Positions 22,355 through 35,937 are shown, counted from the first letter of the stretch. The stretch: DNA of 64,000 nt from Epiperipatus broadwayi (GCA_028023455.1 JAQFVV010000072.1:1876001-1940000), one strand, 5' to 3'. The notes: generated from the letters alone by a model not told the origin. Numbers and translations are program-made.

Positions 22355-23816
22355 TTGTCAATCCCGCAGGGCTTGCCGCTAAGTGCACTTTTGTTCAGAT
22401 ATATATTGATCCACTCCTAAAAAAAAATAGATCTTCCCAGATTATTTTGCCATAGGCTTAAAAAAATTATTAGAACTGTAGCCCATATGAATGATGTTTT
22501 AATCATATTACCATCCTCAAAATACCTGCCAAATCTATATGATTCTTGAAAAATTCGTTAAAGACTCAGGTCTTAAACTAAACCCACAAAAATCTGCAAT
22601 CTCTGAAAAAAAGGTCCACTCTCATTTCATGGCTCAGCCCCCAAATTTTTTGGGTTTTTCAATTGCTACATCAGTCACCCAAATGTCATGTGAAATTCAA
22701 CAATCTATAATAAACTCCATGGATATTTTAACAAAAAACTTACCTCGATCTACCTCTCACTTCAAGGAAAGATAGCACTCCTCAATATGAAAATTATGGC
22801 TAAGATCAACTCTACTACCTTCCCATTATTAAAAAAACAAATACCTTTACAGATAAAATTAATTCACTTGTTGTCAGACTATCTGGGGTGGCAAAATAGC
22901 TTCACCCAACATCAAAACCATGCAACACCCTATGAAACCGAATGGATTGTCTTTTCATTCAATCAAACATTTGAAACTCAAAAGACCATAGCACATTAAT
23001 ACATTTAATCAGACTTTTTAACTATGATGTTATCATTAACCCAGTCTCCCCAACTGACCGTCCTCCACCCCATAAGCTAATTGGCTAGACTCCAGAATCT
23101 CTCACCTAAATAACTACTTAAATTTGTCAGACAAAGCCTTTATTAATAAATTAAAAGTTTGGGGTGTGTACCACCTTGATCTTGCCAATAAAACTAACAA
23201 TAACTCCATGTCTACAAACTGGTTCCTTAAGCATAAAAGGGGGATCTCCAAAATTAATGCAAACTGTAATCAGATTATGTAAGGGATTAAATGTCTAAAA
23301 AAAAAAATCATATTTGATAACTCAAAAATAGATTACTATACAAATCATTTCACTTTAAAAAAGTATAAAATCTATACAATTTGCAATAATAAGGCTTTCT
23401 TTGTTCATCACATTTGCCTTGTGGTTAGTCAGATGCCATAAGACTTATAATTTCCCTCAACAAAATGAGAAACAATTTTTTTTTCTGAACTTGCTTTCAA
23501 AGATGAAAAAAGAGATGAAAGTATAGCCCAATCTATTCAACATCTAATCATAGAATAATACTCGATGCAGCATATGTATATTTCCGGGAAAGTGAAAATT
23601 CAAGGATAACTCCTAACCACTGCTCAATTTTTGAATCTATTGATCATCACTATAAGGGACGCTCCTCAACCAATAATATCAAGCTTTGTACTTGAAACCA
23701 TACTAAAACATGAGCTATGAACTTACAACATACTTTTTCAATTTTATTGATGTAGTTTACATGTAATACATTTATTTAAATAAATATTTTGATAATAAAA
23801 AAATGAAATAAAAACA
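22355..23816 (+). pseudogene. 3' half of RT ORF and C-terminal region
   Basis: IPQGLPLSALLFRYIL (block B) lies at 22360-22420. AHMNDVLII at 22478-22510 occupies the place of the catalytic A.ADD box, with its first Asp lost to Asn. DSGLKLNPQKSAI and PNFLGFSI follow (22539-22775). After a shift come WGGK-like and GLSFHSIK segments (22880-22950), a C-terminal pattern seen in L1/Tx1-type elements. Clade assignment is uncertain. Confidence 0.75.
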
Positions 23817-23854
23817 AAAGATGGTCAAATTTTTTTCTTTATAAAAATATTGTC

Positions 23855-24250
23855 TTATTGTTTAGCTTCGGAATATTTAATTTAATTAACAAATCAGTAT
23901 GAGAATTAATCGCAAAGTGTTACATAATATTTAAGACTGGGAATATCTTATATTTACATATTTCATTCTTTTGAATCGATATTGACAATGTGTAAATTGA
24001 TCTCACACATGTCAATTGTATAATATAATTGATTTAAAACTCATACTTTCTGGCCAAAGAATATATGAAAATGAGCTAAAAAGAGAAGACAGTCTGATTT
24101 TTTTTAAAAAAGGTCTTATATTTTGGATTGAGATTATTTCATTTAATTAATAAATTAATACTATAAGAATTAATCTCGAAATGTTAAATATATATATAAC
24201 CAATATCTTAAATAATATTAACTTTTTATAAACTGTGAAAATAATTGGCC
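23855..24250. repeat. diverged copies of the flanking repeat
   Basis: 23855-23960 and 24000-24240 are two related copies in the same orientation, both with an ATTTAATTAA block followed by GAATTAATC.C.AA.TGTTA and TAT. The second is the inverted partner of 20840-21110. Confidence 0.55.
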
Positions 24251-24419
24251 TATGTCTGCCTGAAACATGCATGGTCCAAATATTTAAAAAATAAGTTCTA
24301 ATGCTCTGTGTCATAACATAGAACTGAAGGCATTAAAAATAAGATTATTAAATATATACCACCAATTTCACTTTCAAGCTTTAATGGCAAATGAAGAATA
24401 GTGGTAGTATTTAAATAGC

Positions 24420-24900
24420 AATAATATTGCTTTCAAAGGTAGCTGATGATGACGGAATTGAAACGTTGTGCTTAGATTGGTTGACGCGCCCCCCCTCAAT
24501 TATTAACATTAAAGAGTTTAAAAACATTGCACCGCAACTTGAAAACTTAACGACATATTAAGAAATTGCATATTTACAGCATCAATAGATTAATTATTTA
24601 AATATTTAGATTTTTTTTGCGAATGGTTTTTTAAATGTAAAAATGATCATTATTATATACTTCTGCCATATACATGTAACTGAAAACATTGAAATAACAG
24701 TAACAAATACAACACAGCAATAGCATTTAAATAAGAATAATGTTTTACTGACGTAGTGTCAATCATGTTAGTAATGGGCGAAACTGAAACATGATGTGCA
24801 GAAATTGATGAACATTTTCAATCAGTGGTTAGTATTAAGAAGTTGAGATAATATTATAATTGATACATAAAAGTATATATTGCCAGCATCATATTCCAAG
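24420..24900 (+). repeat. two diverged repeat units with GAAACGTTGTGC-like motif
   Basis: 24440-24480 reads CTGATGATGACGGAATTG, then AAACGTTGTGCTTAGATTGG. 24775-24815 reads GGCGAAACTGAAACATGATG, then TGCAGAAATTGATG. The order of motifs matches and both are followed by CAATTATTA/CAATCAGTG and AAGAGTT/AAGTTGAG. The CUGAUGA...GAAAC spacing in the first is hammerhead-like but no stem II of more than two pairs is visible. A C7 run lies at 24490. Confidence 0.4.
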
Positions 24901-26044
24901 AAGGCAAACAAGGAAATGCTCAAGCCATCTTATATAGTGAGTGAGTAGAATTCACAGTCATGAAAGAACATATTGAGAAGGAAAAAACCTTGCATTAGAG
25001 ATAATAATTCATTCTATTTGCTCTAACTTGAATAAAGACAATGACTATTCAGTAATAGTGCTATAGACAATTTCTCAAGACAAGTTTCTAGGGATTTACA
25101 CCCATCACTACCAGTTATTATTTATTTGTTACCCCAGCATATAATAGATGTTTCTAGAATTATAGTATCAGAATGAATTACTTTTCCTAATTCAGAGAGT
25201 GAAAATATGCAGAGATAGTCATGAGATCATGTTTTTATTAGTGTATATTTTATTCATATTATTTGCAAATTCATTATTTATTTAATAAACCATTTCTTTG
25301 AATGAATTTTTTTAGTATAACAATCATTTTAATTTTCACAATGTTCTTCAGTATTTTCTCTTTCTGGTAACCAACTTCTGTTTTTAGTTATTGCAATATT
25401 TCTTCACAAACAAATCAATTAATTTAAGCCGCTCTTAGACATAATCATATTCAGACCCTTCCTTAAGCATGAACCAGCATCATCTGCATATGAATTGGCT
25501 ATGTGCATTGCAAAGTCGGAGGCTCATGGGATGATCATGTTTCTTGTTTAATAATAAACAGTGCAAAATCTTATCTTCCAAGTTGGCGGATATGCAATTC
25601 ACAACAATGTATTTTATAACAAAGACTTCTTTAAGATATTAACAATACGATTAACAATTACAGTATAGGTGATATCTGGTAAAGTTAAATGAAATGCAAA
25701 TACCAAAGTAAAAGCTCGAAAATCAAATGACCTACAACCAGCAACCTCAGCATAAAAGTTAACTCACATGTGGAATGTATTTTTTTTTTGTCAGGTACGA
25801 GTCAATCCATGAATCTTTAACTTCGACTCTAATTATTTTATTGAACTATGAAATAATCCAAAGTATTAAAAGATGTAATCAGAAACTGACCTCCGAAACA
25901 TTAAAAATGCCAAACAATAGAATGCTCAAGACAATTAAGAGAGTAGAATGCCATTAACCTTACAAATCTGAAATGTTCCATTTTCAAACATTTTTAGATC
26001 AATGATAATAGAATTACAAAAATATATACAAGTACGATAAATAA
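24901..26044. other. no gene seen
   Basis: AT-rich. On the minus strand at 25461-25500, CAGATGATGCTGGTTCATG, then CTTAAGG, may be a badly decayed hammerhead repeat. No other structure. Confidence 0.35.
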
Positions 26045-26195
26045 AAAAATAATCAAATAGTTTATTGCTCAGGAATTCGTAAAAATTTTGAGTATTGGAA
26101 GTGACAGAGTGGAATTATGATCCATAGATCTTGATCTCATGACTTAGCACTCTATCACGGCACCAAACCATATAGGGCAAATACTATAATTTTCA
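26045..26195 (-). repeat. tRNA-derived SINE
   Basis: Minus strand: the head GGTTTGGTGCCGTGATAGAG resembles a pol III A box (TGGCNNAGTGG type). TGGATCATAATTCCACTC resembles a B box (GGTTCGANNCC). The 3' part ends GAATTCCTGAGCAATAAAC. The same head, body and tail order occurs at 32040-32170, 61125-61260 and 61850-61955, making this a dispersed SINE family. Confidence 0.6.
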
Positions 26196-26496
26196 TCGAG
26201 CATTTATTAATGCAAAAGTTGTAATTATTAAAAAAAAAAATCAGACAAAAATTTTATTTATCCATAGGCTATGTGAATACGACTTCTCAAATATATTGAT
26301 ACTTAATTCTTTATTTTCAAAAAAAGTAAAAGACAAAGTAAAGTGAGAAGTTTCAAATATATGATTATTTTTATGATTAAAAAAAAAAAATCAAATCAGA
26401 TGTCACATGACCTAATTTAATAAGCTTGTATTACAAATGTTATATATAGAGCTCACAAATAAGCTCTTAATAAGCTTTGCAGAATATCTCCACTCT

Positions 26497-26551
26497 CAGA
26501 TCGGTTTTTGCTACTGGCATCCTGAGGATGCCAGTAGCAGAAACCGATCTG
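26497..26551. repeat. near-perfect 26-bp inverted repeat hairpin
   Basis: Arms at 26497-26522 and 26526-26551 are complementary with one mismatch and a 3-base loop (TGA). The right arm contains CTGAGGA, TGCCAGTAGCA, GAAACC. That is a CUGANGA-stem-GAAAC order with a 3-bp stem (UGC/GCA), again reminiscent of a hammerhead core. Because the whole element is self-complementary, a simple long hairpin is the dominant fold. Open frames across it are artefacts of the palindrome. Confidence 0.8.
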
Positions 26552-26559
26552 CGTTGGGA

Positions 26560-29500
26560 ATCATTTTTATGTTGCTGTGTATACCCACAGTGTTATTTTT
26601 TTTCTTTATTTTTTAAAGCAATATTTAATAATAAATTATTTTATAATTGCTTAAGTAATAATGTTTGAACTTAGAATTTCTTTAATTAATAATATTTTTA
26701 AAACAATAAGCACAGAAATATCACAATAAAATAGCAAATCAACAAGACTTTTCATATTAAAAGAAAAAAAAAATCATTAACTAATTTAAATTTTGATTAC
26801 ATTATAACAATAAATTGCAACCAAAATACATTGAATAATATGTATTTAAAAACTCAGCAATAAAACAACTACAAAGCAATAGATCTTCCGCCCACAAATA
26901 TATTTTTGTTGTGGTATATAATTTTAAAAAATGTACATTACATTTGTTAAAGTGTGTTTTTACTTACTTTATTTTCATTTAAACATTTACACTATAATAA
27001 TAACAACCTACACTTCTAACAGTTTGCTAAAATTTCAATTTAAAAAAACAACAACTATGTATGTAATTGATCATGCAATACAAAAAGAATATAAAAATAA
27101 ATTAACCATTTAATTCTTTCATAAGGAGTAATATGCTTGAGAAATTATTCACCACCTACTATATATTTTATTCTAAAGTTTTAATTCCAAAAAAAATCCA
27201 TATATGTCAAGATAAGTAAAAATTCAATGGAATAGATGCTTAAGTCCACCCTGATATATATATATTCTAACCTCCCCCCGCGCATCCTCACCCCAAAATT
27301 ATTGTTTATTACGAATATTACGGGTTCTAGCTCAGTTAACAAATAAATAAATGAAATATTCAGCATTAATTAAAATGATTACTAGCTCTAATTTTTAAAA
27401 TACAAATTCGGTTCAATTTTAAAATGAATTAACAAATATTTACTATTTTCATGAGACATGGAGTGACAATACGGGGAACGAGATAGACTACATTGAGACA
27501 TTATCCACACGATACTACCTCAATGGCATAAGAACACTATCCCCCCTTTTTTTACTATACCAAATAACTAACTCATAGTATTCTTACGACTTTCTAAGCT
27601 CTATTCACTACGATTAAAATAATAATCATATCTTAATCTTCTTTATAACAAGAATCTAGCTCAATTAAATAAAATGAAGAAAAATAAAATAAAATAAAAT
27701 CTCAGGTTCATAAATTGTATTCTAACTGATTTAAAATTACGGTAGTAAAATATGAAAAGGGAATTTTATGTCATAATCTACTACACAGCAACTAACAATA
27801 ATAAAAATAATAATAACAATAATAATATAATATAATCTTATTTCTTCCTAAATGAAATAAATAAATACGTACGTGGTAGTATTTTAATAATCTGACAACA
27901 GAATACGTGTGGCAACATTAGCATATAATTTAATGTAATATTGTGGCAACCGACTTATGACCAATAAATAATATAAAATTATGATCTTTTAATTTTAACA
28001 TACCAATAAATTCTCAAAATTATTATAACACTTTTATGTTTACCTTTTTGTGCAAAAACTATATGTCTGTTTCAATTATAAATGTATCGTGATTTCATGC
28101 ATCCATGTGGAGAAATAACAACGCGGACACAAAACTTTAAAATAAATTTAAAACAAAGTTTATTAACAACATAAATAAATTAACAATATTTTTACACTAT
28201 ATACATTGGATATCCCTTACTCTCCTATCTCAACTTAGTTTACTAGTTTATAAAATGAAATCAAAATACTATTTATTTTTCCTAGTTAAATCTTATCTTT
28301 TAAACACTTAAGAAAATACAGTATTATTACTTGATTTATTATTATGGTTAGCTTGTTACAAAATGCATTTCTTATATGATTATCACAAACACTTTGCATC
28401 CCTAATATTATTAAAATTATATTTTTTACAAAATTTACATTCGTAGTAAAAATTCTACAAAACAATAAAATTCTAGTTTTATATTGGTTGTATGGAATCT
28501 TACAAAGTCAAAACATTATTCTACATTCGGTATTAGGTTTTTTATTGTTCATTATCCGATGTTTATTAATCCTAATATTCTCATTCAAGCCTTACTTCGG
28601 ATGATATAATTACAACTATTAATATACCATGCACAAGTATATGTTTATTATACCTTATTGAACTATTTTCTTAATAAATATGCAATACTTATTTTCTAAA
28701 TATTATTTTAAAAAAAATCATTCAAATTTTATTATCACTTTTAAAATACTTGGTTTAGATTTCTTTTCAAAAAAAAAAAATCTTATATTCATTTCTGAAT
28801 TAATTTTACAATGTATTATATGATTCTTTCTCTCTTTATGATATTTTGGACTTTCAATTTTAAAGTTACACAATTCTATACATTCCAGCAAATAAACTAT
28901 TCTTACACAAACGATAACATATCTTCAGTTCTATTTTATTCATTATTTCTTTGAAAATATCTTTCTGACCGATGCAGATTCACGAAATAAGGATAGCGAA
29001 GATAGATGCATAGGATCAAAATATAACTAGAATATTACTCGTCATAAACCTTGACAATCATGGCACAGTGAATTAAAAGACACTATAGAGGAGTGACCTT
29101 TACCTGTCTACCAACCTCTATTATAGGAACGATGCTAAAGCTATTTCTTCAGCTTTATTATAACATCAAAAAGTTTAAAAATATGCAAAAAACACTGTCC
29201 AAACTATATGTGTTCAGTCATAGGGCTTAGTTAACTATACTGAAATCACACAAAACTAAATATGATCCAAATCCTTTATTTTTCCTATTTCTTAAAAAAA
29301 AACATCATCTTGGTTTCCTCTCCACTAGTACTTCCAAGTCACTATCCGATCTTATTTCTCAAGATTTTTCTATACTGTACATCGACAAATACATATCTGC
29401 ATTTCTAACAATAATAAAATTCATTTATTTTAAAACTATTCCACTGTTCTATAAGAAAATCTTTTTACTACTTTCCTCGTATATTTAATCATATACAAAC

Positions 29501-32035
29501 TATTTTAAAGTATCTGAATACTTTATCACATGAAAGTTCAAAAGAATCACACAATTGTTCTGTTAAATTATATTATTAATATACTTTAAATAAATTATTG
29601 CATGCATATTCCGAATTACTCCTATCTCATTATATGTTAAAAATGTTGTATAAAATGTGTACATATAATTTAAACTTTCACACTTCATTCTTAATCAATA
29701 GATGATCTAAAAAAAATACATTATGCATTATAAATAACTATCAAAATTACCAAACGATCTTTATCTTCTCGATCGCGTTCCGTAGGCTTCACCATTCCAT
29801 TGATTCTTGTAGATATAAGACTCACATACATACACTTTATTTTTAAACAATATTTCTATAATTTTATCAAGCTATTATATTTAAATCTCAATATTACTAA
29901 ATTTATGTTTATATGTTTTCCCTAATCTCACATAGCATTTTATATTTTTAAAATAACTTAGTAAAATATTTAAACTATATTTACTGTACTTCTTTATCAA
30001 ACTTTCTTGAAAACCGTTCATATTAAAGCTAAAAAAAAATGTTTATTATTTCTTCTTCAGTCACTTAATGTTCAATTTTAAGGTAAAACAATTATTGCTC
30101 TGTTTAATAAATATTCATAGATGACAATCCTTGGTTTTTTTATCACATTTAATACAATTATTAACTATGATATCAATTAATCCCGTAAAGAAAACCTCTA
30201 AATATTTTCTTCTAATATTTTCTGCTAATATTTTCCCGCGCGACTTTTATGATGCATCTTCTAGGTACTTTTATTTAAATATTCAGTAAATTTTTTCTGT
30301 CTCCATGGATCCATTTTATTAAGTATATTAGATTTATATTTTTCCAATTTCTCTTAGAGAAAGTTTTTCTGTTCTTTTTTTTTCATAAAAACACAATAGC
30401 ACTTTCATATCATTATTCTATAACTTTTTTCCTTCTTTTTTTTAAAGTTCTGGTAACTATATACTTTGTAATATTTCCTTTAAAAAGACAAACATTCTTT
30501 CTCCATTATAACTTTTACATAATTTTTTCCTTATGATAAACGCATCTTAATTTTTCCCATAGAGAAGAATAAAATAACTTCAGAGTAGCCTTATAAAATT
30601 GTGCGTCATAATTTTTCCTGACGGCAAATAACTTCTTTTTTAAGTTTTCCGTATAGCGTCCAAATTATATTTCTCTGAGTTACAATAATAAGTTTCTGGT
30701 TGAGCATAAATAAAGCTGTATCAAGGCACTTTCCAAATATTTTTCCTTTAACAATATTTTTATATACTGTTTTCTGTAGTATTTCCATTTTTACTGTAAG
30801 GTTTTGGCTAAACTTGAATAAAATCACTGGTAAGAAAACTTTTAAAAATTAGCCCTCCATGTAAAGGCAGTTCCAAATATTATATGTTAAAAAAAAACTT
30901 TTACAATAAATATAAAATTTTAAAATTATATCCCTTTTCTAGCTTGCGGTCTTATCCAGCTAAAAAAAATATGTTACTCCCTCCTTCACTTACACATTAC
31001 TTTCTCCCGCTTCGTCTAATTCTTATATTTTGTCTGCTAAAATACCTCCGTTGATTGGTTAATGACTTTTTTAGCGCGAACAAATTTACACATTTTTTAG
31101 TTTTATAACAGACTAGATTTTTCAAATAAGACATTTATGACGTAATGATTTGAAATATTACTTAGAATAGTATTTTTAAACTCAATTATAGTTTAATCAA
31201 AATCATTTAAACTTTAAAACAATTATTAAAACAATATTTAATATTTCAACTTTTACTTTAACGATAGATAGCAATTACATTTAGTTCCATAATTCACAAA
31301 CTTTATTATTATTCTAACAAGCGTGTGTGTGAAGGTATATAATATACAGTCACATGATTACTAACTTTATCAGATGATTTTTTAATTTACGTCTCGGTCT
31401 AAATTACCAAAACTGATATATTTTATAAAAAATTTGGAAAATAATTTAAAAATGTAGAACTAAATATAATTCTCACCATCCTAAAGTTTATTTTAAAATA
31501 TATTAGATTAAATTTGAATATTAATTATAATTATAATATTACATATAGCATTTATTTAATTTATTAGTTTTAAAATATTATACTCGAATTATTAATATAC
31601 TTTTAACTATTTATAGCTGTGTTATTTTATATGGCCAGCTTTTACAACCATAAGCAAGGATATTTTTAAGCTTTATTTAACTGTTCCTTTTAAAATAATC
31701 CATTACACTTTTATATACCAGGTATTTTCAGCCTTAAATTGTACTATAAAATCTAATTATCCTACTATTATTCATATATCATACAAACATATCTTAAAAT
31801 TTAAAATTTTTTAGTAATTGACCATTCTACCCTATTATGACCTATAGATAAGGGCACAATATATATATATATCCATTCTGTTTATATATGTCACTAAATT
31901 TTACAATATTATTAGTGAGTTTATTAATAACTCATGATTATTTTTTACAACAATTGTGTAATTATTATTATTAATTTTAATCAAGAATATAAATTATTAC
32001 TTATTTATTTTGAACAAAGATTTTTATTTTTAAAA
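26560..32035. other. long gene-free AT-rich stretch
   Basis: About 5.5 kb with no credible coding sequence. Minor points: a GC-richer strip at 29760-29800; TTTTCCCGCGCGAC near 30231 and AGCGCGAAC near 31073, both E2F-site-like. CTTCGTCTAATTC and an inverted CCAAT (GATTGGTTAA) near 31055 could mark a promoter around 31.0-31.1 kb. A 73-codon minus frame (30606-30827) has no motif. Repeats ATAATA and AAAATA are common. Confidence 0.35.
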
Positions 32036-32039
32036 ATAA

Positions 32040-32170
32040 CCAAAGTATACCACTCTTTATTGCTTAGAAGTTCATAAGAATGTTGATTTTGAAAGTAACA
32101 GATTTGGAATCATGATCCATAGATTTTGAGTTTCAGAGTCTCACAGTTTACCTCTGTATTAGATGATGCA
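32040..32170 (-). repeat. SINE copy (degenerate)
   Basis: Plus strand begins CTTTATTGCTTAGAAGTTCATAAG-like (reverse complement of the SINE 3' end). It continues GAAAGTAACAGATTTGGAATC, then ATGATCCATAG (body with B-box region). Clear similarity to 26045-26195. Confidence 0.55.
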
Positions 32171-34420
32171 TGGCATTTAGATTAATAAAAGATCCAATAT
32201 AATATTTATAAAAATAAAAAAAGATAAATAAATTTTATATTTTGGGGCAATGCTAATTACCCAGAAGCCATTTGCAAACTGTTTGCTAATACTAATAAAT
32301 GAAATCAGTAGCATCAGTGTGAATATATTGAAATTCTGTACAAAAATGTACACTTTTAAGGCAGAATTTGATCTTTTTATGAGATATTAATAATTACTCA
32401 TTCACATTTTAAAAACAAATGTCAAATCAAAAAGATTTTGTTTAATTTCTGAAAGTGAAAGTGTGTTTTCCAACACTGATGACATAAGAGGTCAATTGTT
32501 CTTGATTACAATATAATTTTTTTTAACAATTTCAAAAGTCAAATCTAATTATTTAGAATTTACTTCATTTGTAAACTAAAATATCTATCAAATAAAATCA
32601 AAATTGTTATATTCTGATAAATAATAACAGTTTCATGTTAAACTTAATGTTGAATGCTTACAGCCACCGAAAACAAAATCTTCTCAGTGTGAGAGGGTTA
32701 AAAATATAATTTGTTTACTTAAATTCTTTTTTTCTCTTTACGTGCTTTATTTTGGTTTAATAGATCAGATTTGAAAAAGATGATAAGCGATATTACCATC
32801 AATATGGTTACTTCACTTGAGAAAACATTATAAAGACTAAAGTGCATATATGTTTATGATTATTAATAAAGTTTACATATACTATATTTACATAATGTAT
32901 ACTATTTGTATTTAGTAGTATCTTTAGTAGGACTTTTTTTCATTATCATCAACAATTCTCAGTTTTAAACTATTTTTTTGAAACTTTAAAATTCTAATTT
33001 ATAATTACAATACTCTCATTTCTGAAGACCAAGACCAAAATTTTCACATTCAAATTTTGGTCTCTCCAATTTGAAATAATATACAGAAAAGTGCATATTT
33101 TGATCTTTCTAAATTTCTTGTTTTCTACTATTGTTTTACTTAATATAATATAGAATATTTGTACTTATAGGTTAGTTATTTCCATCATTAGTTGAACTGT
33201 TAATTTTTTTTTTTAAAAAAATTCAAACTTTATATTTTTCCAAATAAATCATCCTCCACTATCATTATGAAATTCCACTAACACTCTTTGTGAACAAATA
33301 TAAATTTGAATTTCAAACAGCTAACTCTATTGTGGATGGTGATTTGAATAGTTTCTATTTAATTTCAGCTAGTGATACGCATTAGAATATTTTATTAAAT
33401 ACATAGAAAATTATATAAAACTTCTAGTGTATGTTGCTTTCAGCAGAATACATATTGATTAAAACATTACATTGAATTCAGTATTCATAAATTTAAAATT
33501 TACCTAGTTTTCTAAATTATCACTGGTCACACCAGTAACATTGAAGAGAATATCACTTGAAACATTGCATTCTCTACTAATCTATGTGTCATTACTAACA
33601 GCCAAATGTATATGAAAAGTATAATAAAGTTTGAATTTTTTTTTTTTTTCAAAAAACACTTAACAATTCAATTGGATGATAAAAATGGCCAACATACAAA
33701 TAAAATGTCTTTGTTACAAACCCTTCAGTATAACTTTTACTAAATATAAAAAAATATTCCTTTATAATAATAAAATAGAAATAAAGGGCAATTTTTCAAA
33801 TATAACTAGAAAGATAATGAACCATCACTAAATATATATATATAGTTTATGAAAAATGTAGCAGTGTAAAGATAAAACGTGAGATAGAAAAAATATATAT
33901 CTTTCATGAATATTTATTTATTTATTTTGATTATATAAGAAAAATTGTAAAAATTGAAAATATATTATTATTATTTGAAACATTATTATAATCTTAATTT
34001 ACTTAAAAGCAATTAGATTTTTTTTTTTAAATTAAATATTTGACTAAATCTTTTAATAAATAATGTCATTACAATTTGATTAATTTTATGATAATTGAAT
34101 CTTTAAATTTTTCTTTGAAATATGAATTCATTTTTTGATCAATTCCTTAGCGATTCTGTTAAAAATTATATAATAAATTAACAAATAATGTTAATTAAAC
34201 AAATAAAATCATATGTAGTCTCGTTCATCTTTCAAAAAACTAATATATATATATTATTTATGCTAAAATAGGTTTCACAGTATTCTTTGTATCAAAAAAT
34301 ATTTATTTAGATCTTGGTCTCCTTGAAAACGAACAATTATGCCTTCTGGCATTTTTAAAGTTGTCATATACTACCGCTTCAATGGACGAATTATGTTCTA
34401 ATTAGCAGTTCAGAAATAAG
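32171..34420. other. no gene seen
   Basis: AT-rich spacer with poly-T and poly-A runs and a short TA microsatellite near 33834. No motifs recognised. Confidence 0.4.
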
Positions 34421-34429
34421 GCAATTAAA

Positions 34430-35000
34430 TCTATATAATAACTTTATATAAAAACAAGAAAAATACGGTAAAATAAATCATTAGAATTGCCCTAAATAAG
34501 TCAATAGTGAATATATACAAGTTCATAACTGAAAACACAGTAAAATCAATCATTAGAATCGCCAGTAAATAATAATGCAATAATAATAAATATATAGAAG
34601 CCCATAACTAAAAATACAGTAAAATAAATCAGAACTCAAAAATAATAGTAATATATAGAAGTCGATAAATGAAACCACAACAAAATCATAAAAAACATCC
34701 ATAAATAATAATTAATTAATAATATATATATATATAGAAGTTACTTATTGAAAATCAAATCAAATAAACCACATTAATTTCCTATAAATAATAATAAATG
34801 TATAGAAGTCGATAACTGTAAAATATAATAAAATGATTATAAATATCCATAAATAATAATTTAATAATAAAAATTCAATAATCGAAAACATGGTAAGGTT
34901 AAGCATTAGAACTACCCATAAATCAATACTGAAACACAATAAATTACCCATAAATACTGAAAACACAGAAAAATAAATCATTAAAAGTACCCATAATGAA
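34430..35000 (+). repeat. degenerate minisatellite array
   Basis: A module containing TATAGAAGTCGATAACTGAA, then ACACAGTAAAATAAATC and ATTAGAATCGCCCATAAATA recurs about eight times with spacings of roughly 45 to 80 bases. Examples start near 34455, 34525, 34600, 34660, 34740, 34805, 34880 and 34945. Copies have diverged by substitutions and by varying ATAATA tracts. The 73-codon minus frame here is a product of the array. Confidence 0.7.
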
Positions 35001-35930
35001 TAATCCTCTCAATGACATAGAAAACATTACCTCAATTCACTTTCTTTAAGATCTACATCACTTGCATTCTTTTTAGTTCTATCCCACTTTCATTTATTCT
35101 TTCAGTATATCTTCCATAATGTCTGTATCTCTATGTCCAACCCTCTCAGTATAGATCCAATCTAATGCTCTCTATCTATTCAACCAACAATATTTTTTTC
35201 ACTTTTTTTCAATATGACTGTGTCTTTTTCATTTTCCTCCAGATTTATATTTTCAAATCTTTTTTATCTCGTAATTCAAAACTTTACAGCAACATTCCAA
35301 ACAAAATACTTTAGAAGCTTCTTTCTTCTTTCTACCTTTAAAAGGCAGCAGGATAATAAGACTTAAAAATAAACCTGATTTGCCATTACCATTATTAACC
35401 ACATCTTCCAACAATAATTAATTAATTTCCGAAATAATTAAAAGCAACAATGTGATTTATACCAACCCTCTGCATTACCACTCTTAATTAAGCACTTGTT
35501 CTCATCATTTATGCTCATTGTTTCGATTTTACTGATTACTTACTCTTAACCTAAATTTACAATAGATTCCACCTATTCTATTAAATTAGTATTGATTACA
35601 TGTAAGTTTTGTCATGACCCCAATGAACTTATAATGATCCTTTCCTCTCTCCAATTGCACAGCTTTCATGTACAATTTATATAAATATACAATAAATAAA
35701 ACATGAAATAGATAGAAATTTCTGACTTTCACCATCTCTATATATTTCTTCTGAATAAGGATTGTTTAATCTGGAAAATATTTTGATTTATATACGAATA
35801 TTTTAAAAATAACATTTTCCTTCAATAAATGCTTTCTTTTTCTTAAAATATCCAGAAAAAATTAACCAACTTGGCTCTTGTAAAGAACAGCAAAAAAGAT
35901 CACATGATCACTATTTCTTATGCTAGCACA
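35001..35930. other. no gene seen
   Basis: AT-rich with a TC-rich section at 35030-35280. No motif recognised. Confidence 0.4.
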
Positions 35931-35937
35931 TCTGTCA

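Larger units (their letters stand above)
21200..23820 (+). mobile_element. non-LTR retrotransposon with inverted 5' half (twin-priming structure)
   Basis: The 3' portion (about 22355-23816) is on the plus strand and the 5' portion (22345 down to about 21215) on the minus strand. Read as one element, the minus part ends at SHFLYRGLQ, just where the plus part resumes with IPQGLPLSALLF. The two halves are thus adjacent parts of one reverse transcriptase, with the break in the middle of the domain. An inverted 5' segment placed upstream of a sense 3' segment, meeting with its 5'-most end at the junction, is the signature of twin priming during LINE insertion. An AT-rich 3' end (near 23790-23816) follows. 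Stops and frameshifts show it is old. Confidence 0.75.

Noticed and set aside
30225-31080. Promoters based on E2F-like GCGCGAA/TTTCCCGCG words
   Set aside because: Isolated words without a nearby exon, start codon or other elements. Mentioned only as a note.
34430-35000. CRISPR array
   Set aside because: Spacing is irregular, repeats are diverged and AT-rich, and the sequence is eukaryotic. It is a degenerate minisatellite.
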